Shown piece by piece: positions 1 through 9,500 of a stretch of DNA of 64,000 nucleotides. How positions within the stretch are numbered: position 1 is the first letter of the stretch; each line of letters opens with the position of its first letter. Position numbers and translations under genes: made by a program. This DNA is from Rhodoblastus sp963704565 (GTDB lineage: Bacteria > Pseudomonadota > Alphaproteobacteria > Rhizobiales > Beijerinckiaceae): positions 1,054,001 through 1,118,000 of the forward strand of contig OY969917.1 of the NCBI GenBank assembly GCA_963704565.1, in the 5' to 3' direction. Below the pieces are notes generated by a model. It made no database searches, was not told the DNA's origin, and saw nothing but the letters and a program-made list of their open reading frames with translations.

Positions 1-135
1 CTACTCGTCGGGCGGCCCGAGGCCAAGGCGGCGTTCGTACGGGAGAAGCTGGAAGCATCCTGGGGCGGCCTTGATGCGGACCTAACGACGGTGTGGGCCG
101 ACGCATTCGGCTCCGAGTACCGCGCGATCCTTTAG
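1..135 (+). CDS. 3' end of an unrecognised gene (partial)
   Basis: Frame 1 is open from the window edge to TAG at 133-135 and gives a 44-residue C-terminal fragment containing GGLDADLTTVWADAFGSEY. Composition and codon use are typical of the window, so it is probably the tail of a real gene that starts outside. I recognise no domain in so short a piece and give no function. Confidence 0.5.
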   Translation, partial: LLVGRPEAKAAFVREKLEASWGGLDADLTTVWADAFGSEYRAIL

Positions 136-500
136 GGACAGTGAGCGACGAAGGCGAAAGCCTGCCTCCAATGCGTCGCGACTCTTGACGCCTTATGCGG
201 AAATGGGGCTAGGCTGACAGTGCTTTAATTGACGCAGAAAGCACAATGCATCAGCTTTCGGAGAGGGGGCCGTGTCGCCCGCGTCGGGTTTCCCATCATG
301 TCATGCAACGCGCAATGGAGAGGCGCGGAAGTTTTTCGCGTTGCGGCGCGCGATCGGATCGGCGCGGCGGCGGCCATTGCGAAGGACGGTCCTGTCGCCG
401 ACAAGCCGCAGGTGATCCGTATCGAGCGGGAATGACTTTCAGGCTTGACGCCGCGCAAGTTTGTTCCTAATTTGTTCACTTCTTCGCTACGGGGGATTCC
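136..500. other. 365-bp gap without a convincing gene
   Basis: Two short overlapping open frames (229-435 and 246-470) run in different phases here. Neither has a clear ribosome binding site or a recognisable product. The stretch probably holds the promoter of the glutathione S-transferase gene that starts at 501. No strong terminator hairpin was seen after the stop at 135. Confidence 0.4.
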
Positions 501-1100
501 ATGCGGCTGTTCTGGGCGCCCAATACGCGATCGCTGCGCGCTCTGTGGATGCTGGAGGAAATCGGCGCGCCCTATGAGCGCGTGCTGGTGGATTTGAAGG
601 CGGGCGCCCAGCACCGGCCGGACTATCACGCCATCAACCCGATGGAGAAAGTCCCGGCGCTTCAGGATGGCGAGGCCTGCGTCGCGGAATCGGGCGCGAT
701 CATCGCTTATCTGGCCGAGAAATTCCCGGAAAGCGAGTTGGCCCCGCCGATCGGCGCGCCGACGCGCGGGCGTTTTTTGCAATGGCTGTTCTTTTCGGGC
801 TCGTGCATCGAGGGCGCGATCGCCGAGAAATTCACCAAGGCCCAGATGCCGGAACATATGGCGGGCTTTGGGTCTTTCGACAAGGTTTTCAATGTGCTGG
901 AAGAAGTTCTCTCTTCAACGCCTTATCTTCTGGGCGAAAAATTTTCCGCCGCCGACGTGCTGATCGGCGCCGATCTCCATTTCACCATCAATGTCTTCAA
1001 AATGCTGGAGCCGCGCCCGGTCTTCGCCGCCTATTTAGAGCGTTGCCAGTCGCGTCCGGCTTTTCTGCGCGCGGCGAAAATCAATTCCGATGGAGTCTGA
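501..1100 (+). CDS. glutathione S-transferase family protein
   Basis: A 199-residue protein with the two-domain GST layout. The N-terminal thioredoxin-like fold begins MRLFWAPNTRSLRALWMLEE, with the Ser/Arg region usual in bacterial GSTs, and holds the glutathione-site signature NPMEKVPALQDG and ESGAIIAYLAEKF around residues 45-75. The C-terminal helical domain ends with FSAADVLIGADL, the conserved N-capping box region. Expected role is glutathione conjugation or reduction of electrophiles in the cytosol; the substrate cannot be read from sequence. Its last 11 bases overlap the start of recJ, so the two genes are probably translationally coupled. Confidence 0.9.
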   Translation: MRLFWAPNTRSLRALWMLEEIGAPYERVLVDLKAGAQHRPDYHAINPMEKVPALQDGEACVAESGAIIAYLAEKFPESELAPPIGAPTRGRFLQWLFFSGSCIEGAIAEKFTKAQMPEHMAGFGSFDKVFNVLEEVLSSTPYLLGEKFSAADVLIGADLHFTINVFKMLEPRPVFAAYLERCQSRPAFLRAAKINSDGV

Positions 1101-2892
1101 CCGGCGCGTCCTGCTCGGCGTTCAGTCCAGCGTTCTCGGTCGCCCCTGGCGCAGCCGGCTCGATGCGGCAGGCGACGCGCGGGCGCTGGCCATCGCCCAG
1201 CAGAACGGCCTGCCCGACCTTTTGTCCCGCGTGCTGGCGGGCCGGGGCGTGACGCCCGAAAACGCGCTCGGCCATCTCGACCCAACTCTTCGCGCGCTGC
1301 TGCCGGAGCCCTTTTCCCTCACCGCGCTGGAGGAGGCGACCGAAAGGCTGGTCCGCGCCGTCGAAAAGCAGGAAACCATCGCCATTTTCGGCGATTATGA
1401 CGTGGACGGCGCCTGTTCCTCAGCGCTTTTGGCGGAATTTTTCGATTTCTGCGGCGTTCCCCGCCTGATTCACATTCCCGACCGCATCACCGAGGGCTAT
1501 GGCCCCAATGTTGAGGCGATCCGGGCGTTTTCCGCGCGCGGCGCCACCTTGTTGGTTACGGTGGACTGCGGCACGACCAGTTTCGAGCCTTTCGCCGAGG
1601 CGCGGCGCCTCGGCATGGATGTGGTCGTACTTGACCACCATCAGGCGCCCGAAACTTTGCCAAACGCCATCGTGGTCAATCCCAACCGCCAGGACGACGT
1701 TTCGGGCCAGGGCGCGCTTTGCGCCGCCGGCGTGGCCTTCGTCGCTCTGGTCGCGCTCAACCGGGCGCTGCGCGCGCGCGGTTTCTGGCGCGAGCGGCAG
1801 GAGTTCGACCTTTTGGGCTCGCTCGATCTGGTGGCGCTCGCCACCGTGGCCGATGTCGCGCCGCTCACCGGCCTCAACCGCGCCTTCGTCACCAAGGGCC
1901 TCGCGCTGATGAAATCGCGCGGCCGGGTCGGCTTGCGGGCCTTGGCCGATGTCGCCAAGCTCAACGGGCCGCCGCGCGCCTTTCATCTGGGCTTCCTGCT
2001 CGGGCCGCGCATCAACGCCGGCGGACGCATCGGCGACGCAGCTCTGGGCGCCCGCCTTCTGCTGCTCAAGGACGACATCGAGGCCGGAGAAATCGCCGCC
2101 GAACTCGACCGGCTCAATGGGGAGCGCCAGATTCTCGAAAAGCAGATGCTCCAGGAGGCCTTGGGCGAAGCTTATAAGCAGCTTGGCCCGGCGGAGCAGG
2201 GCGCCTTCGTGCTCACGGCGATGGAGGACTGGCAGCCGGGAATCGTCGGCCTCGTCGCCTCACGGCTCAAGGAAATGTTCGGCCGGCCGGCCTTTGCGCT
2301 CGCCTTGAACGGCGATGTCGCCACAGGCTCGGCGCGCTCGATTCAAGGCGTCGATCTCGGCCGCGCGGTGCGGGTGGCGGTCGAACGTGGCCTGATCGTC
2401 AAGGGCGGCGGCCACGCCATGGCGGCCGGCGTGACCTTGCGCCGCGATCAGCTCGACGCCTTCCAGGCTTTTCTGGAAGAGACGCTCGCGGAACCAGTCG
2501 CCCGCGCCCGCGCTCAAGCCGGCCTCGCCATCGACGGCCTGCTCACCGCCAGCGCCTGCGCGCCCGCCTTGGTCGAAGAGATCGAAAAGGCCGGCCCCTT
2601 CGGCGCCGGCAATCCCGAGCCGATTTTCGTGCTGCCCGAGCATCGGATCGCCGATGTCCAGCCCTTCGGCGCGGATCATTTGCGGCTGCGGGTCCAGGCG
2701 GGCGACGGCGCGCGAATGGAAATCGCCGCCTTCCGCGCCGCCCACACGCCGCTGGGCGCGGCGCTCGCCAAGGCGCGCGGCGAACGCGCCCATCTCGCCT
2801 GCACGCTGACCCTCGACCATTGGGGCGGGCGCGCAAAAGTCAGCGCCAGGCTGGTCGATCTCGCCTTGTGCAATCCAGGCCTGGGCGGTTAG
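1090..2892 (+). CDS. recJ: single-stranded-DNA-specific exonuclease RecJ
   Basis: 600 residues, normal for RecJ. It degrades single-stranded DNA 5' to 3' in recombinational and mismatch repair. The DHH-phosphoesterase motifs that bind the metal ions are intact: DYDVDG (residues 102-107), VTVDCG (about 157-161) and DHH (182-184). The DHHA1 region carries KGGGHAMAAG, and a C-terminal OB-fold region follows. The ATG at 1090 lies inside the end of the GST gene. No stop or frameshift interrupts it. The tRNA-Glu gene follows 98 bp downstream. Confidence 0.96.
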   Translation: MESDRRVLLGVQSSVLGRPWRSRLDAAGDARALAIAQQNGLPDLLSRVLAGRGVTPENALGHLDPTLRALLPEPFSLTALEEATERLVRAVEKQETIAIFGDYDVDGACSSALLAEFFDFCGVPRLIHIPDRITEGYGPNVEAIRAFSARGATLLVTVDCGTTSFEPFAEARRLGMDVVVLDHHQAPETLPNAIVVNPNRQDDVSGQGALCAAGVAFVALVALNRALRARGFWRERQEFDLLGSLDLVALATVADVAPLTGLNRAFVTKGLALMKSRGRVGLRALADVAKLNGPPRAFHLGFLLGPRINAGGRIGDAALGARLLLLKDDIEAGEIAAELDRLNGERQILEKQMLQEALGEAYKQLGPAEQGAFVLTAMEDWQPGIVGLVASRLKEMFGRPAFALALNGDVATGSARSIQGVDLGRAVRVAVERGLIVKGGGHAMAAGVTLRRDQLDAFQAFLEETLAEPVARARAQAGLAIDGLLTASACAPALVEEIEKAGPFGAGNPEPIFVLPEHRIADVQPFGADHLRLRVQAGDGARMEIAAFRAAHTPLGAALAKARGERAHLACTLTLDHWGGRAKVSARLVDLALCNPGLGG

Positions 2893-2990
2893 GAAAAATG
2901 CGGCGGGCGCGGTACGAAAGGCTTGCCAGCATCAGCCGCCGCGTTTATAGCTCGCCCCACTTTGCGAACGGTCCCGCCGCTTCGCAAAAA

Positions 2991-3066
2991 GCGCCCATCG
3001 TCTAGCGGTCTAGGACGTCGCCCTTTCACGGCGAAAACAGGGGTTCGATTCCCCTTGGGCGCGCCA
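2991..3066 (+). tRNA. tRNA-Glu (anticodon TTC)
   Basis: A complete cloverleaf can be folded by eye. The acceptor arms gcgccca and tgggcgc pair, the anticodon loop contains ctTTCac, the T-arm is aggggTTCGATTcccct and an encoded CCA lies at 3064-3066. Its 3' half is shared with the last codons of the recombinase gene on the other strand, so this tRNA is probably the attachment site of the adjacent mobile module. Confidence 0.95.
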
Positions 3067-4701
3067 CTTCGGTACACATCTGCGAACACCGCCCGAAGCC
3101 ATGGCTTTGCCGGCAATTGCCTGTTCCAGTGTGGATTTGTCTCCGATAATCCGCACGACGCTGTCGTCGACCTCGATCCGGTCGACGACCGACTGGATAT
3201 ACGCCTTGCGGAAGGGGATGTCGCCGGTGGCGATGTTTTCGCGCATGGCGCGGCCGAAACGCTCGATCGCTTCGGAATCGAAAGCCGTTGGCGCTGCGGC
3301 CTGCGATTTGATCCGGTCGAGCGCAGTTTTGCTGCGGTCGCGGTCGAGCTTGAGGCTGGCGATCCGATCTTTGAGGATGTCGTCGAGGTCAGTGACACCA
3401 TCTTCGACCATTTTATAGAGCCGTTTCAGCTTTTCTTCCGTGTCGGTCACTTCGGTTTGCAGTGCGGCGACCCGCCGGTCGACTTCGAGCGCCTTTTCCG
3501 CGCGCCGGACCGCGGCCGAGGCGAGGATCGCGGTCAGGCGTTGGGGTTGGAACAGGCGCTCGGACAGATGCTCCGTCACCAGATCGTCGAGTTTCTGCAT
3601 CGGGATCGAGCGGCCCTTGCAGGCGGTCTTGCCTTGCCGGGCGCAGGTCGAGCAAGTGTAATATTTGTGCACCACGCCGGACTTTGACGTCCCAGTGCGC
3701 AGGGTCATCGCGCCTTTGCAGGAGGCGCAGACGGTCAAGCCAGTCAGCAGAATCGGCCCTGTGACGACGCGCGGGGCGGCGACGCGCGGGTCGCGCGCCT
3801 TCAATGACGCCAGGACCATGTCGAATTCTTGCCTGTCGATGATCGGCGGCACGTCGACGATGACATGCTCGCTCGCCGGCTTTTCCTTAAAAGTCTTGGC
3901 GCAGCGTTTGTTGAACACCCAGTTCCCGACATAGACCGTATTCGTCAGGATTTTGTGGACGGCGCCGACGCCGAAAAGTCCGCCGGTGCGGCTGCGATAG
4001 CCGCGCTGGTTGAGCCAGGAAGCAATCGCCTTGACGCCCATCGGCCCGGATTTACCGTCGCCAAGGCGGGCGAGCCGGAAGATCGTTTTCACGGTTTCCG
4101 CGTCGACCGGATCGACGACAAGCCTCTTCTTGACGCGGGCGCCGCGCTTTTCGACTTCCTCGACCGTATAGCCGAGGGGAAGAGGCGAGCCATTGTAAAA
4201 ACCCTGACGGGCGTTCTCCTTCATGGCGCGCAGAACATGCTTGGCGTTTTCCCGCGACTGGTATTCGTCGAACAGCGCGATGATCTGCCGCATCATCACC
4301 TGCGCCGGATCGTCGCCCAGCTCCTGGGTGATCGAGACCAGCCGCACGCCGTGCTTGGCGAGCTTGCGGACATACATTTCGAGGCCAAAGGCGTCACGGA
4401 AGAAGCGGCTGAAGGAATGGACGACGATGACGTCGAAGGGCCGATCGTCGTCGCAGGCGCGCTCGATCATGCGTTGGAATTCGGCGCGGTTGTCGTCGGT
4501 CGCGGTCTCGCCGAGGTCGGAATATTCCGCCGCGACCCTCCAGCCGCGCGCTTGGCTCCATTGCGTCAGCTGGCGGCGCTGGTCGGGAATGGAGAGGTCG
4601 CTCTCCGCCTGTCGTCCGGTCGAAACGCGGAGATAAAGGCATGCCCGCGTCGCCGCGTCCCGTAGTGCTTTATCGTTGCAGATGCGAGCCTCGACATTCA
4701 T
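3010..4701 (-). CDS. large serine recombinase (site-specific integrase)
   Basis: About 563 residues from the ATG at 4701, which has GAGG seven bases upstream; the frame stays open further to 4764. The resolvase domain is at residues 18-160 with the nucleophile in YLRVSTGRQ (Ser27). The recombinase domain follows (about 190-300), then a zinc ribbon with paired cysteines (CASCKGAM ... CSTCARQG) near 355-390 and a coiled coil at about 430-480. This is the large serine integrase layout, which cuts and rejoins att sites through a 5'-phosphoserine link. Oddly, codons for the last 18 residues (WRAQGESNPCFRRERATS) are the antisense of the tRNA-Glu 3' part and the TAG stop lies in the tRNA (3010-3012). 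Integration at the tRNA seems to have fixed the present C-terminus. Confidence 0.93.
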   Translation of the reverse strand: MNVEARICNDKALRDAATRACLYLRVSTGRQAESDLSIPDQRRQLTQWSQARGWRVAAEYSDLGETATDDNRAEFQRMIERACDDDRPFDVIVVHSFSRFFRDAFGLEMYVRKLAKHGVRLVSITQELGDDPAQVMMRQIIALFDEYQSRENAKHVLRAMKENARQGFYNGSPLPLGYTVEEVEKRGARVKKRLVVDPVDAETVKTIFRLARLGDGKSGPMGVKAIASWLNQRGYRSRTGGLFGVGAVHKILTNTVYVGNWVFNKRCAKTFKEKPASEHVIVDVPPIIDRQEFDMVLASLKARDPRVAAPRVVTGPILLTGLTVCASCKGAMTLRTGTSKSGVVHKYYTCSTCARQGKTACKGRSIPMQKLDDLVTEHLSERLFQPQRLTAILASAAVRRAEKALEVDRRVAALQTEVTDTEEKLKRLYKMVEDGVTDLDDILKDRIASLKLDRDRSKTALDRIKSQAAAPTAFDSEAIERFGRAMRENIATGDIPFRKAYIQSVVDRIEVDDSVVRIIGDKSTLEQAIAGKAMASGGVRRCVPKWRAQGESNPCFRRERATS

Positions 4702-4872
4702 CGCGCGACCTCGGGCTTTTTTGAAGCAGGCGCTGACTATGCCGCCGCTGGGAACGACCGTCAAACGCCTTGAGTCCCGCTGGAGTCGCGCCCTTGCTGC
4801 GCGATTTTGCTTCGCCGGAAAGGGGAAGAAGCCGGAGGACGGATCGGCGCCGGCGGGCGCTCTTCCAACAAG

Positions 4873-5121
4873 TCACCGGGGCGGGCCAAAAATTTTGTCG
4901 AGAAGGTCGCCGAACCAGGTTTCGATCACGTCGATTTCGGCGCGCGTCACCGGCGGGATTTCCGGAAAATCGTCGACGACGGTCCAGGCCGCGCCATCGC
5001 CTTCTGGGCGCCCGCAGATGCGCGGCGAAGGTTTTGGCCGGGCGCGGCAATCGCCGGGACCGCCATCGGAGCCAACGGAAACGCGGAGACTTTTGCGGCG
5101 AAGGGCGCGCGGTCGGGACAT
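4873..5121 (-). CDS. small hypothetical protein of the mobile module
   Basis: An 82-residue frame between the recombinase and the relaxase genes, on the same strand. The N-terminal third is Arg/Pro-rich and may not be translated. The C-terminal part (PPVTRAEIDVIETWFGDL, then DKIFGPPR) looks like a real amphipathic helical protein, and small proteins with such ends are common beside recombinase genes in alphaproteobacterial integrated elements. The ribosome binding site before the ATG is weak, so the start may lie further in. No function is assigned. Confidence 0.4.
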   Translation of the reverse strand: MSRPRALRRKSLRVSVGSDGGPGDCRARPKPSPRICGRPEGDGAAWTVVDDFPEIPPVTRAEIDVIETWFGDLLDKIFGPPR

Positions 5122-5217
5122 GACGACAGGATCGCGCGGCCGGCCCCAAACAAAAATAGCCTATGAATTCGCCACAATACGCCTGGCTGCGAAAAGCAAA
5201 AAAAGTTTAGCCGAGCT

Positions 5218-7308
5218 TCACAGCCCCAGGCCTCTCTGCCGAGTGAAACTCCATTCAATGCCGCCATTGTCTCGGGCGACGCCCGAAATGTGCTTGCCGA
5301 TCTGCTTTTCCAGAACCGGCAGCCAGGGGACGAGCTGGAAGCCGAGACCGTTCTCGATCATGGCGAAGCGCCCGCTGGCGAGGTTGACGGAGCCCGTGAG
5401 CGCCCCCGCGACATATTCGCCCGGCTGGCTCGGCGTATAGGGCACGCCCCGCTCCGCGGCGAGCTTATGTCCGACGCGATTGACCTCCGCCGCTTCGAGC
5501 CGCGCAAGGAGGTCCTTGGGCGCGCGGATGCGGCCGTCCTCTAGGCGGGTGGCGTGCCCCAGGTCGGTGAGGCTCTGGCGGCGGCGCTCCAGCGCCTCGC
5601 TCACCTCCCGGCCGAAGCCCATGGGGGCGAGCGCCATGCGATCGCGCGAGGCCAATTCCCGGTCGAGCCAGGTCGCGCCGTCGCTGCCGATCTGCCTTTC
5701 GAGGTCGAGCGTCGACAGAGTGCGAACGGCAAAATCCTTGCGCGCGCCGAGCGCGTCATAGGCAATGCCTCGCTCGGGCAGGTCGGCGGGGATTTTCCAA
5801 CGGTCGGCGTCGATGCGCTCGACATGGCCGGCGCGGCGCAACGCTTCCAGTCTTCTGACATGCGCGCGCATGAAGGCGTCCGCGTCGCCGCGCCGCTGTT
5901 CGACCGCCGGGCGCGCCGCCTCCAGATGTTCGCTCGGCCGGTAGATCCCGCCGCTTGCCTCGGCCATGGCGGCGATATTGAGGTCGGCCGGACGCGGATC
6001 GGCCTTGGTCGGCAATGGATCAAGCGCGACGATATGGCCGCGCCGGATCTCGTCGAGCCGGGCGGCGTCGCCGGTTTCGACATGATGGACGCGCCCGTCG
6101 ACGCCGTCGATGACCAGATAGAGCCGGTCGCCCATCTCGTCGCCGGCCAAACCCTTGTCGAGGATGCGCCCGACGATGCGGTGGGTGATCCGGCCGCCAT
6201 GGGTGACGTAGTGTTCGGCGCCGCGCTCCTCGGCGAGGCCGTGGTCGGCGAGCGCCCCGTGGATCGTCGCGGTGACCTCGTTGCGCTCTGCCATCGCCTT
6301 CAGGGTCGGCTCGGCCCGATCGGCCACGATCCAGCGCCCCGGCTCGACCTCCTCGGCCAGACCGTAACTTTCCAGCCGCTTCATCCGGTCGATGAGAAGG
6401 CCCCGGTTGCTCCTGACTGGATAGCTTTCGGCCTTGTCCGGCCGCAGATCGACAAGGCCCTGTTCCCGCTGCTCGGCGATCATCATCCGGTCGAGCCGGG
6501 TCAGGCGCTCGGCCTCCACTTCATGGCGGAGTTTTTCGTGCAATTCGATCTCGGTCTGGGGCCCAAGCTCCAGCGTCATCAGCTCGCTCGCCCGGTGACG
6601 GACGCCATAGGCGATGTAGTCCCCGGCGATGTTGAGGATGCGGCCGTCATCGAGTGCGCCGCGTACGAGGATGTGGGTGTGGGGATGGCCGGTGTTGTGG
6701 TGATCGACAGCGACCCAGTCGAGTTGCGTGCCGAGATCCTGCTCCATTTGCCGCATCAGGTCGCGGGTGAAGCCTTTCAAGTTGTCGAGTTCGGCGGCGT
6801 CCTCGGGCGCGACGATGAAACGGAACTGGTGGCGGTCCTCGCGGCTGCGGTCGAGAAAGGCCTTGCCGTCGGCGTCGTCTTCGAGCGCCGAATAGGCGCG
6901 GCCCTTGTCGCCGTCGCGCGTCACCCCGTCGCGTTCGAGATAGCGCAGATGCGCGTCCGCGGCGCCCGCCGAAACGCCGCGCATTTTTGGGCCTCGCCCG
7001 CCTTTCCCCTTTCCGGCGAACCGCACCACCCGCGCCTTGACCACGACGCGGCGCGAGCGGAAGCGGCCGACGGAGTCGCGCCGCCAGCCGCCGCCGTCGC
7101 GCGGGAAGGAGGCCGCGAGTTTCGCGCCCCGGCCGCGCGCGTTGAACCGGCCGCTTCCGCCCCCCTCCCAGCCCATGCCGCCGCCAGCCTTGCGGGCGGC
7201 GATCTTCACCTGGGTGAGAAAGGGCAGGTCGTGGACGTTGGCGCGCGTCCCCCGGCCGCGGGAGCGCCCCGGTTTGACGCGGAAACTGTCGTCGTCTCGG
7301 CCTGCCAT
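5218..7308 (-). CDS. DUF3363-type relaxase/mobilization nuclease (RlxS/VirD2-like)
   Basis: About 696 residues from the ATG at 7308. The start MAGRDDDSFRVKPGRSRGRG matches the usual beginning of this family; the frame stays open to 7437. An Arg/Gly-rich N-terminal tail is followed by the relaxase domain. HRHQFRFIVAPEDAAEL, and then DHHNTGHPHTHILVRG near residue 215, form the HUH metal site, and the DUF3363 region runs to the C-terminus. Such enzymes nick oriT and carry the transferred strand. With the serine recombinase it makes a minimal mobilizable module. No coupling protein or type IV secretion genes are present, so transfer would need help in trans, or the element is a remnant. Confidence 0.88.
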   Translation of the reverse strand: MAGRDDDSFRVKPGRSRGRGTRANVHDLPFLTQVKIAARKAGGGMGWEGGGSGRFNARGRGAKLAASFPRDGGGWRRDSVGRFRSRRVVVKARVVRFAGKGKGGRGPKMRGVSAGAADAHLRYLERDGVTRDGDKGRAYSALEDDADGKAFLDRSREDRHQFRFIVAPEDAAELDNLKGFTRDLMRQMEQDLGTQLDWVAVDHHNTGHPHTHILVRGALDDGRILNIAGDYIAYGVRHRASELMTLELGPQTEIELHEKLRHEVEAERLTRLDRMMIAEQREQGLVDLRPDKAESYPVRSNRGLLIDRMKRLESYGLAEEVEPGRWIVADRAEPTLKAMAERNEVTATIHGALADHGLAEERGAEHYVTHGGRITHRIVGRILDKGLAGDEMGDRLYLVIDGVDGRVHHVETGDAARLDEIRRGHIVALDPLPTKADPRPADLNIAAMAEASGGIYRPSEHLEAARPAVEQRRGDADAFMRAHVRRLEALRRAGHVERIDADRWKIPADLPERGIAYDALGARKDFAVRTLSTLDLERQIGSDGATWLDRELASRDRMALAPMGFGREVSEALERRRQSLTDLGHATRLEDGRIRAPKDLLARLEAAEVNRVGHKLAAERGVPYTPSQPGEYVAGALTGSVNLASGRFAMIENGLGFQLVPWLPVLEKQIGKHISGVARDNGGIEWSFTRQRGLGL

Positions 7309-8564
7309 CAAGGCAAAATTGGCATTGATTTCGGGTTGCACAAGACCTAAAACGCGGTGATCGAAGCAACGCGTAGAAACGGCGGTCCTGGCGCATAAAA
7401 TTCTGAGCGCACATTGCGGCATGCACACGAAGTTCAACTACAAATCAACCGGATAGCCCAATCGCATGCTCACGCGCACCTCTCAGGGCGCCGCCAAGGC
7501 GCCGTTTTCCGGAACGGAAAACAATGTGCAGACAACAACTTGCCGAGCGGCGCGAGGCGCGAACGAAAGTTCGCTTTATCTTGCCATCTTAGTCTGTCGT
7601 GCTTTGGACGACTTTGCAGGTATCATCGCAACTTCTTTTTTATACGACATTATCCGCCACACCACTCAACACTACGTTGCACGCCAAGAGCATTCGTTTT
7701 CGGCCGCCGCGCGGTCTTTTCGTCGCTCGACAACAGGGAGATCGGGCCGAACGCGCGTCGCGCCTTGGCCGTCGCAGCGCACTACTTTCGAACTCGCGCA
7801 GCGTCCACGATGCATTTCTTGAGCGGTTGGAGCGCCAGTCCGACGCCGAGCGGCGAACAAGACGGCGCTCATCGCATCGTCTTCGGCCTGAACCAATTCA
7901 ATCTGTCGCCGCGCCGATTGTTGTCCGGTTAGAGGCGGTCGCCGCGAACATCGCGCCGTAGCCAAGACGTCCGCGCGGTCGACGGCGGGTCGCGCCGTCG
8001 CTGCACTTTTTCGTTCAGTTCGGGCGCTGATTGAAGCCTCGCTTTGTGCTATTCCAGCGGCCGGAGATCGGACTCGCGACTGCGGCCGCGGCGGTCGAAC
8101 CCTGGCGGGGCAAGAAAGGAGCGAGTGGCGGATGGCCAGTCGCTCTGAGGACAATGGCCGGCAGAAGCGCGATCGTGCTGAATGTCACGAAGCGGCCGCT
8201 CGCAAAGGACCGCCAAACCTCAGAAGCGAGCTACAATCCGCGCGGAATCGAAGCCTTTCCAAATGCTGCATATTGCTTCGTTTTGTTTCATTTTGTTGCC
8301 TGCACACCTGTGCATCTCTGATACGGGCGCCCGACGCGGACGTTTCGATCGGCAGCCAATCAAGTTCAGGTTGTTTTGAGAGCAAGCGATTGAAAGCCTC
8401 GGCAAATGTCGGCGCTCAGAATGTGACCGTGGCGCGATGATGCGGCGTTTTGTCGCAGGCGCCGCCGCCCGTCAACGGCAATTCCGGCGCTTGACTTCTC
8501 GGAGATGGAATGGTGCTTAGTGCCAAACGTTAATGCCCGTTACTTTTTTTGGCCTTAGACCCTC
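7309..8564. other. 1.25-kb region without a recognisable gene; likely decayed end of the mobile module
   Basis: Several open frames of 60-170 codons overlap here on both strands, but none has a good ribosome binding site, a family signature or clean codon use. Base composition is patchy, with an A/T-richer stretch around 7620-7680. A short palindrome (gcgaac/gttcgc) lies near 7558-7573. I looked for a second copy of the tRNA-Glu 3' end that would mark the other attachment site and did not find one. The oriT of the relaxase would be expected near 7310-7450, but I cannot point to it. Confidence 0.4.
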
Positions 8565-9500
8565 ATGGATTGCGTTGACCAAATTGATGAAAGGCCGCAG
8601 CCTCATATTCAGGGCGAAGGCGTTGGCTCGTCAGACGCCAGGCGGCGGCAGAGGGCGATCTGGATCGCCTCCTATCCCAAATCGGGCAATACCTGGGTGC
8701 GGGTGTTTCTGCACAATCTTTTGCGCGAATTGCGCGGCGATTCCGAAAGCGCGCAAAGCATCAACGCCCTGCATGAGATGACCGGGCGCGAGGCGCTCAA
8801 ACCTTATTTTGACCGCAGGCTGGGAAAACCGGCGCAACAGGCGACGCCGCAGGAGATCGCGGCGGCGCGCTTCGCCGTCCAGGCCGATATGACCGCCGGC
8901 GGGGGCGGGCCTTTGTTCATCAAGACCCACAACGCCGTCGCCAATGTCGAAGGCTTTCCGACGATCAATTTCGACGTCACGCTCGCCGCGGTCTATCTCG
9001 TGCGCAATCCGCTCGATGTCGCGGTGTCGTACTCGCAGTTCGCCGGCGTTCCCATCGACCCGATCATCGCGCTGATGGCCGAGCCTTCCGGGATCGGCGC
9101 GGGCAATGAGCAGCGGGTTTACGAATTCATGGGCTCGTGGAGTTTTAACGTCGCGAGCTGGCTTTCGGTGCCGCACCGGCCTGTCATAATTCTGCGCTAT
9201 GAGGATTTGCTGGCGGCGCCGGAGCGCGGTTTCAGCCGGCTGGCGAGTTTTTTACGGCTCAAGCCGACGCCGGACCAGTTGCGGCGAGCGATCGAAAAAT
9301 CCTCGTTCGACGTTTTGGCGCGGCAGGAGGCGGCGCAGGGCTTTGTCGAAAAGCCGGAAACGGCCGAGAAATTCTTTCGCGCTGGGAAGGCCGGACAATG
9401 GAAAGACGTTTTGTCGCCGGATCAGATCGAGACAATCGTCGCGGCGCACGGGCCGATGATGATGCGGTTTGGGTATGTGGCGGAGAGCTGCGGGGCTTGA
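8565..9500 (+). CDS. PAPS-dependent sulfotransferase domain protein
   Basis: 311 residues; the first 28 are probably not part of the fold and the true start is uncertain. The 5'-phosphosulfate loop is IASYPKSGNTWVR (residues 35-47), the 3'-phosphate-binding segment is YLVRNPLDVAVSYSQF (about 144-159), and the C-terminal GKAGQWKDVLSPDQI matches the G-x-x-G-x-W-K motif of the sulfotransferase_1 fold. It should move sulfate from PAPS to a hydroxyl or amine of a small molecule or a glycan. The acceptor is unknown. Given the EPS locus 10 kb away, polysaccharide sulfation is possible but not shown. Confidence 0.9.
   Translation: MDCVDQIDERPQPHIQGEGVGSSDARRRQRAIWIASYPKSGNTWVRVFLHNLLRELRGDSESAQSINALHEMTGREALKPYFDRRLGKPAQQATPQEIAAARFAVQADMTAGGGGPLFIKTHNAVANVEGFPTINFDVTLAAVYLVRNPLDVAVSYSQFAGVPIDPIIALMAEPSGIGAGNEQRVYEFMGSWSFNVASWLSVPHRPVIILRYEDLLAAPERGFSRLASFLRLKPTPDQLRRAIEKSSFDVLARQEAAQGFVEKPETAEKFFRAGKAGQWKDVLSPDQIETIVAAHGPMMMRFGYVAESCGA

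Noticed and set aside
2889..3401. 170-codon minus-strand frame containing GAPKGNRTPVFAVKG
   Set aside because: This is the well-known false translation of tRNA-Glu antisense sequence, overlapping the recombinase in another frame.
5554..7350. 598-codon open frame on the plus strand
   Set aside because: Antisense shadow of the relaxase, which has the HUH motif and family start.
7672..8440. Several 60-160 codon frames between relaxase and sulfotransferase
   Set aside because: They overlap in different phases on both strands and none shows a domain or a good start.
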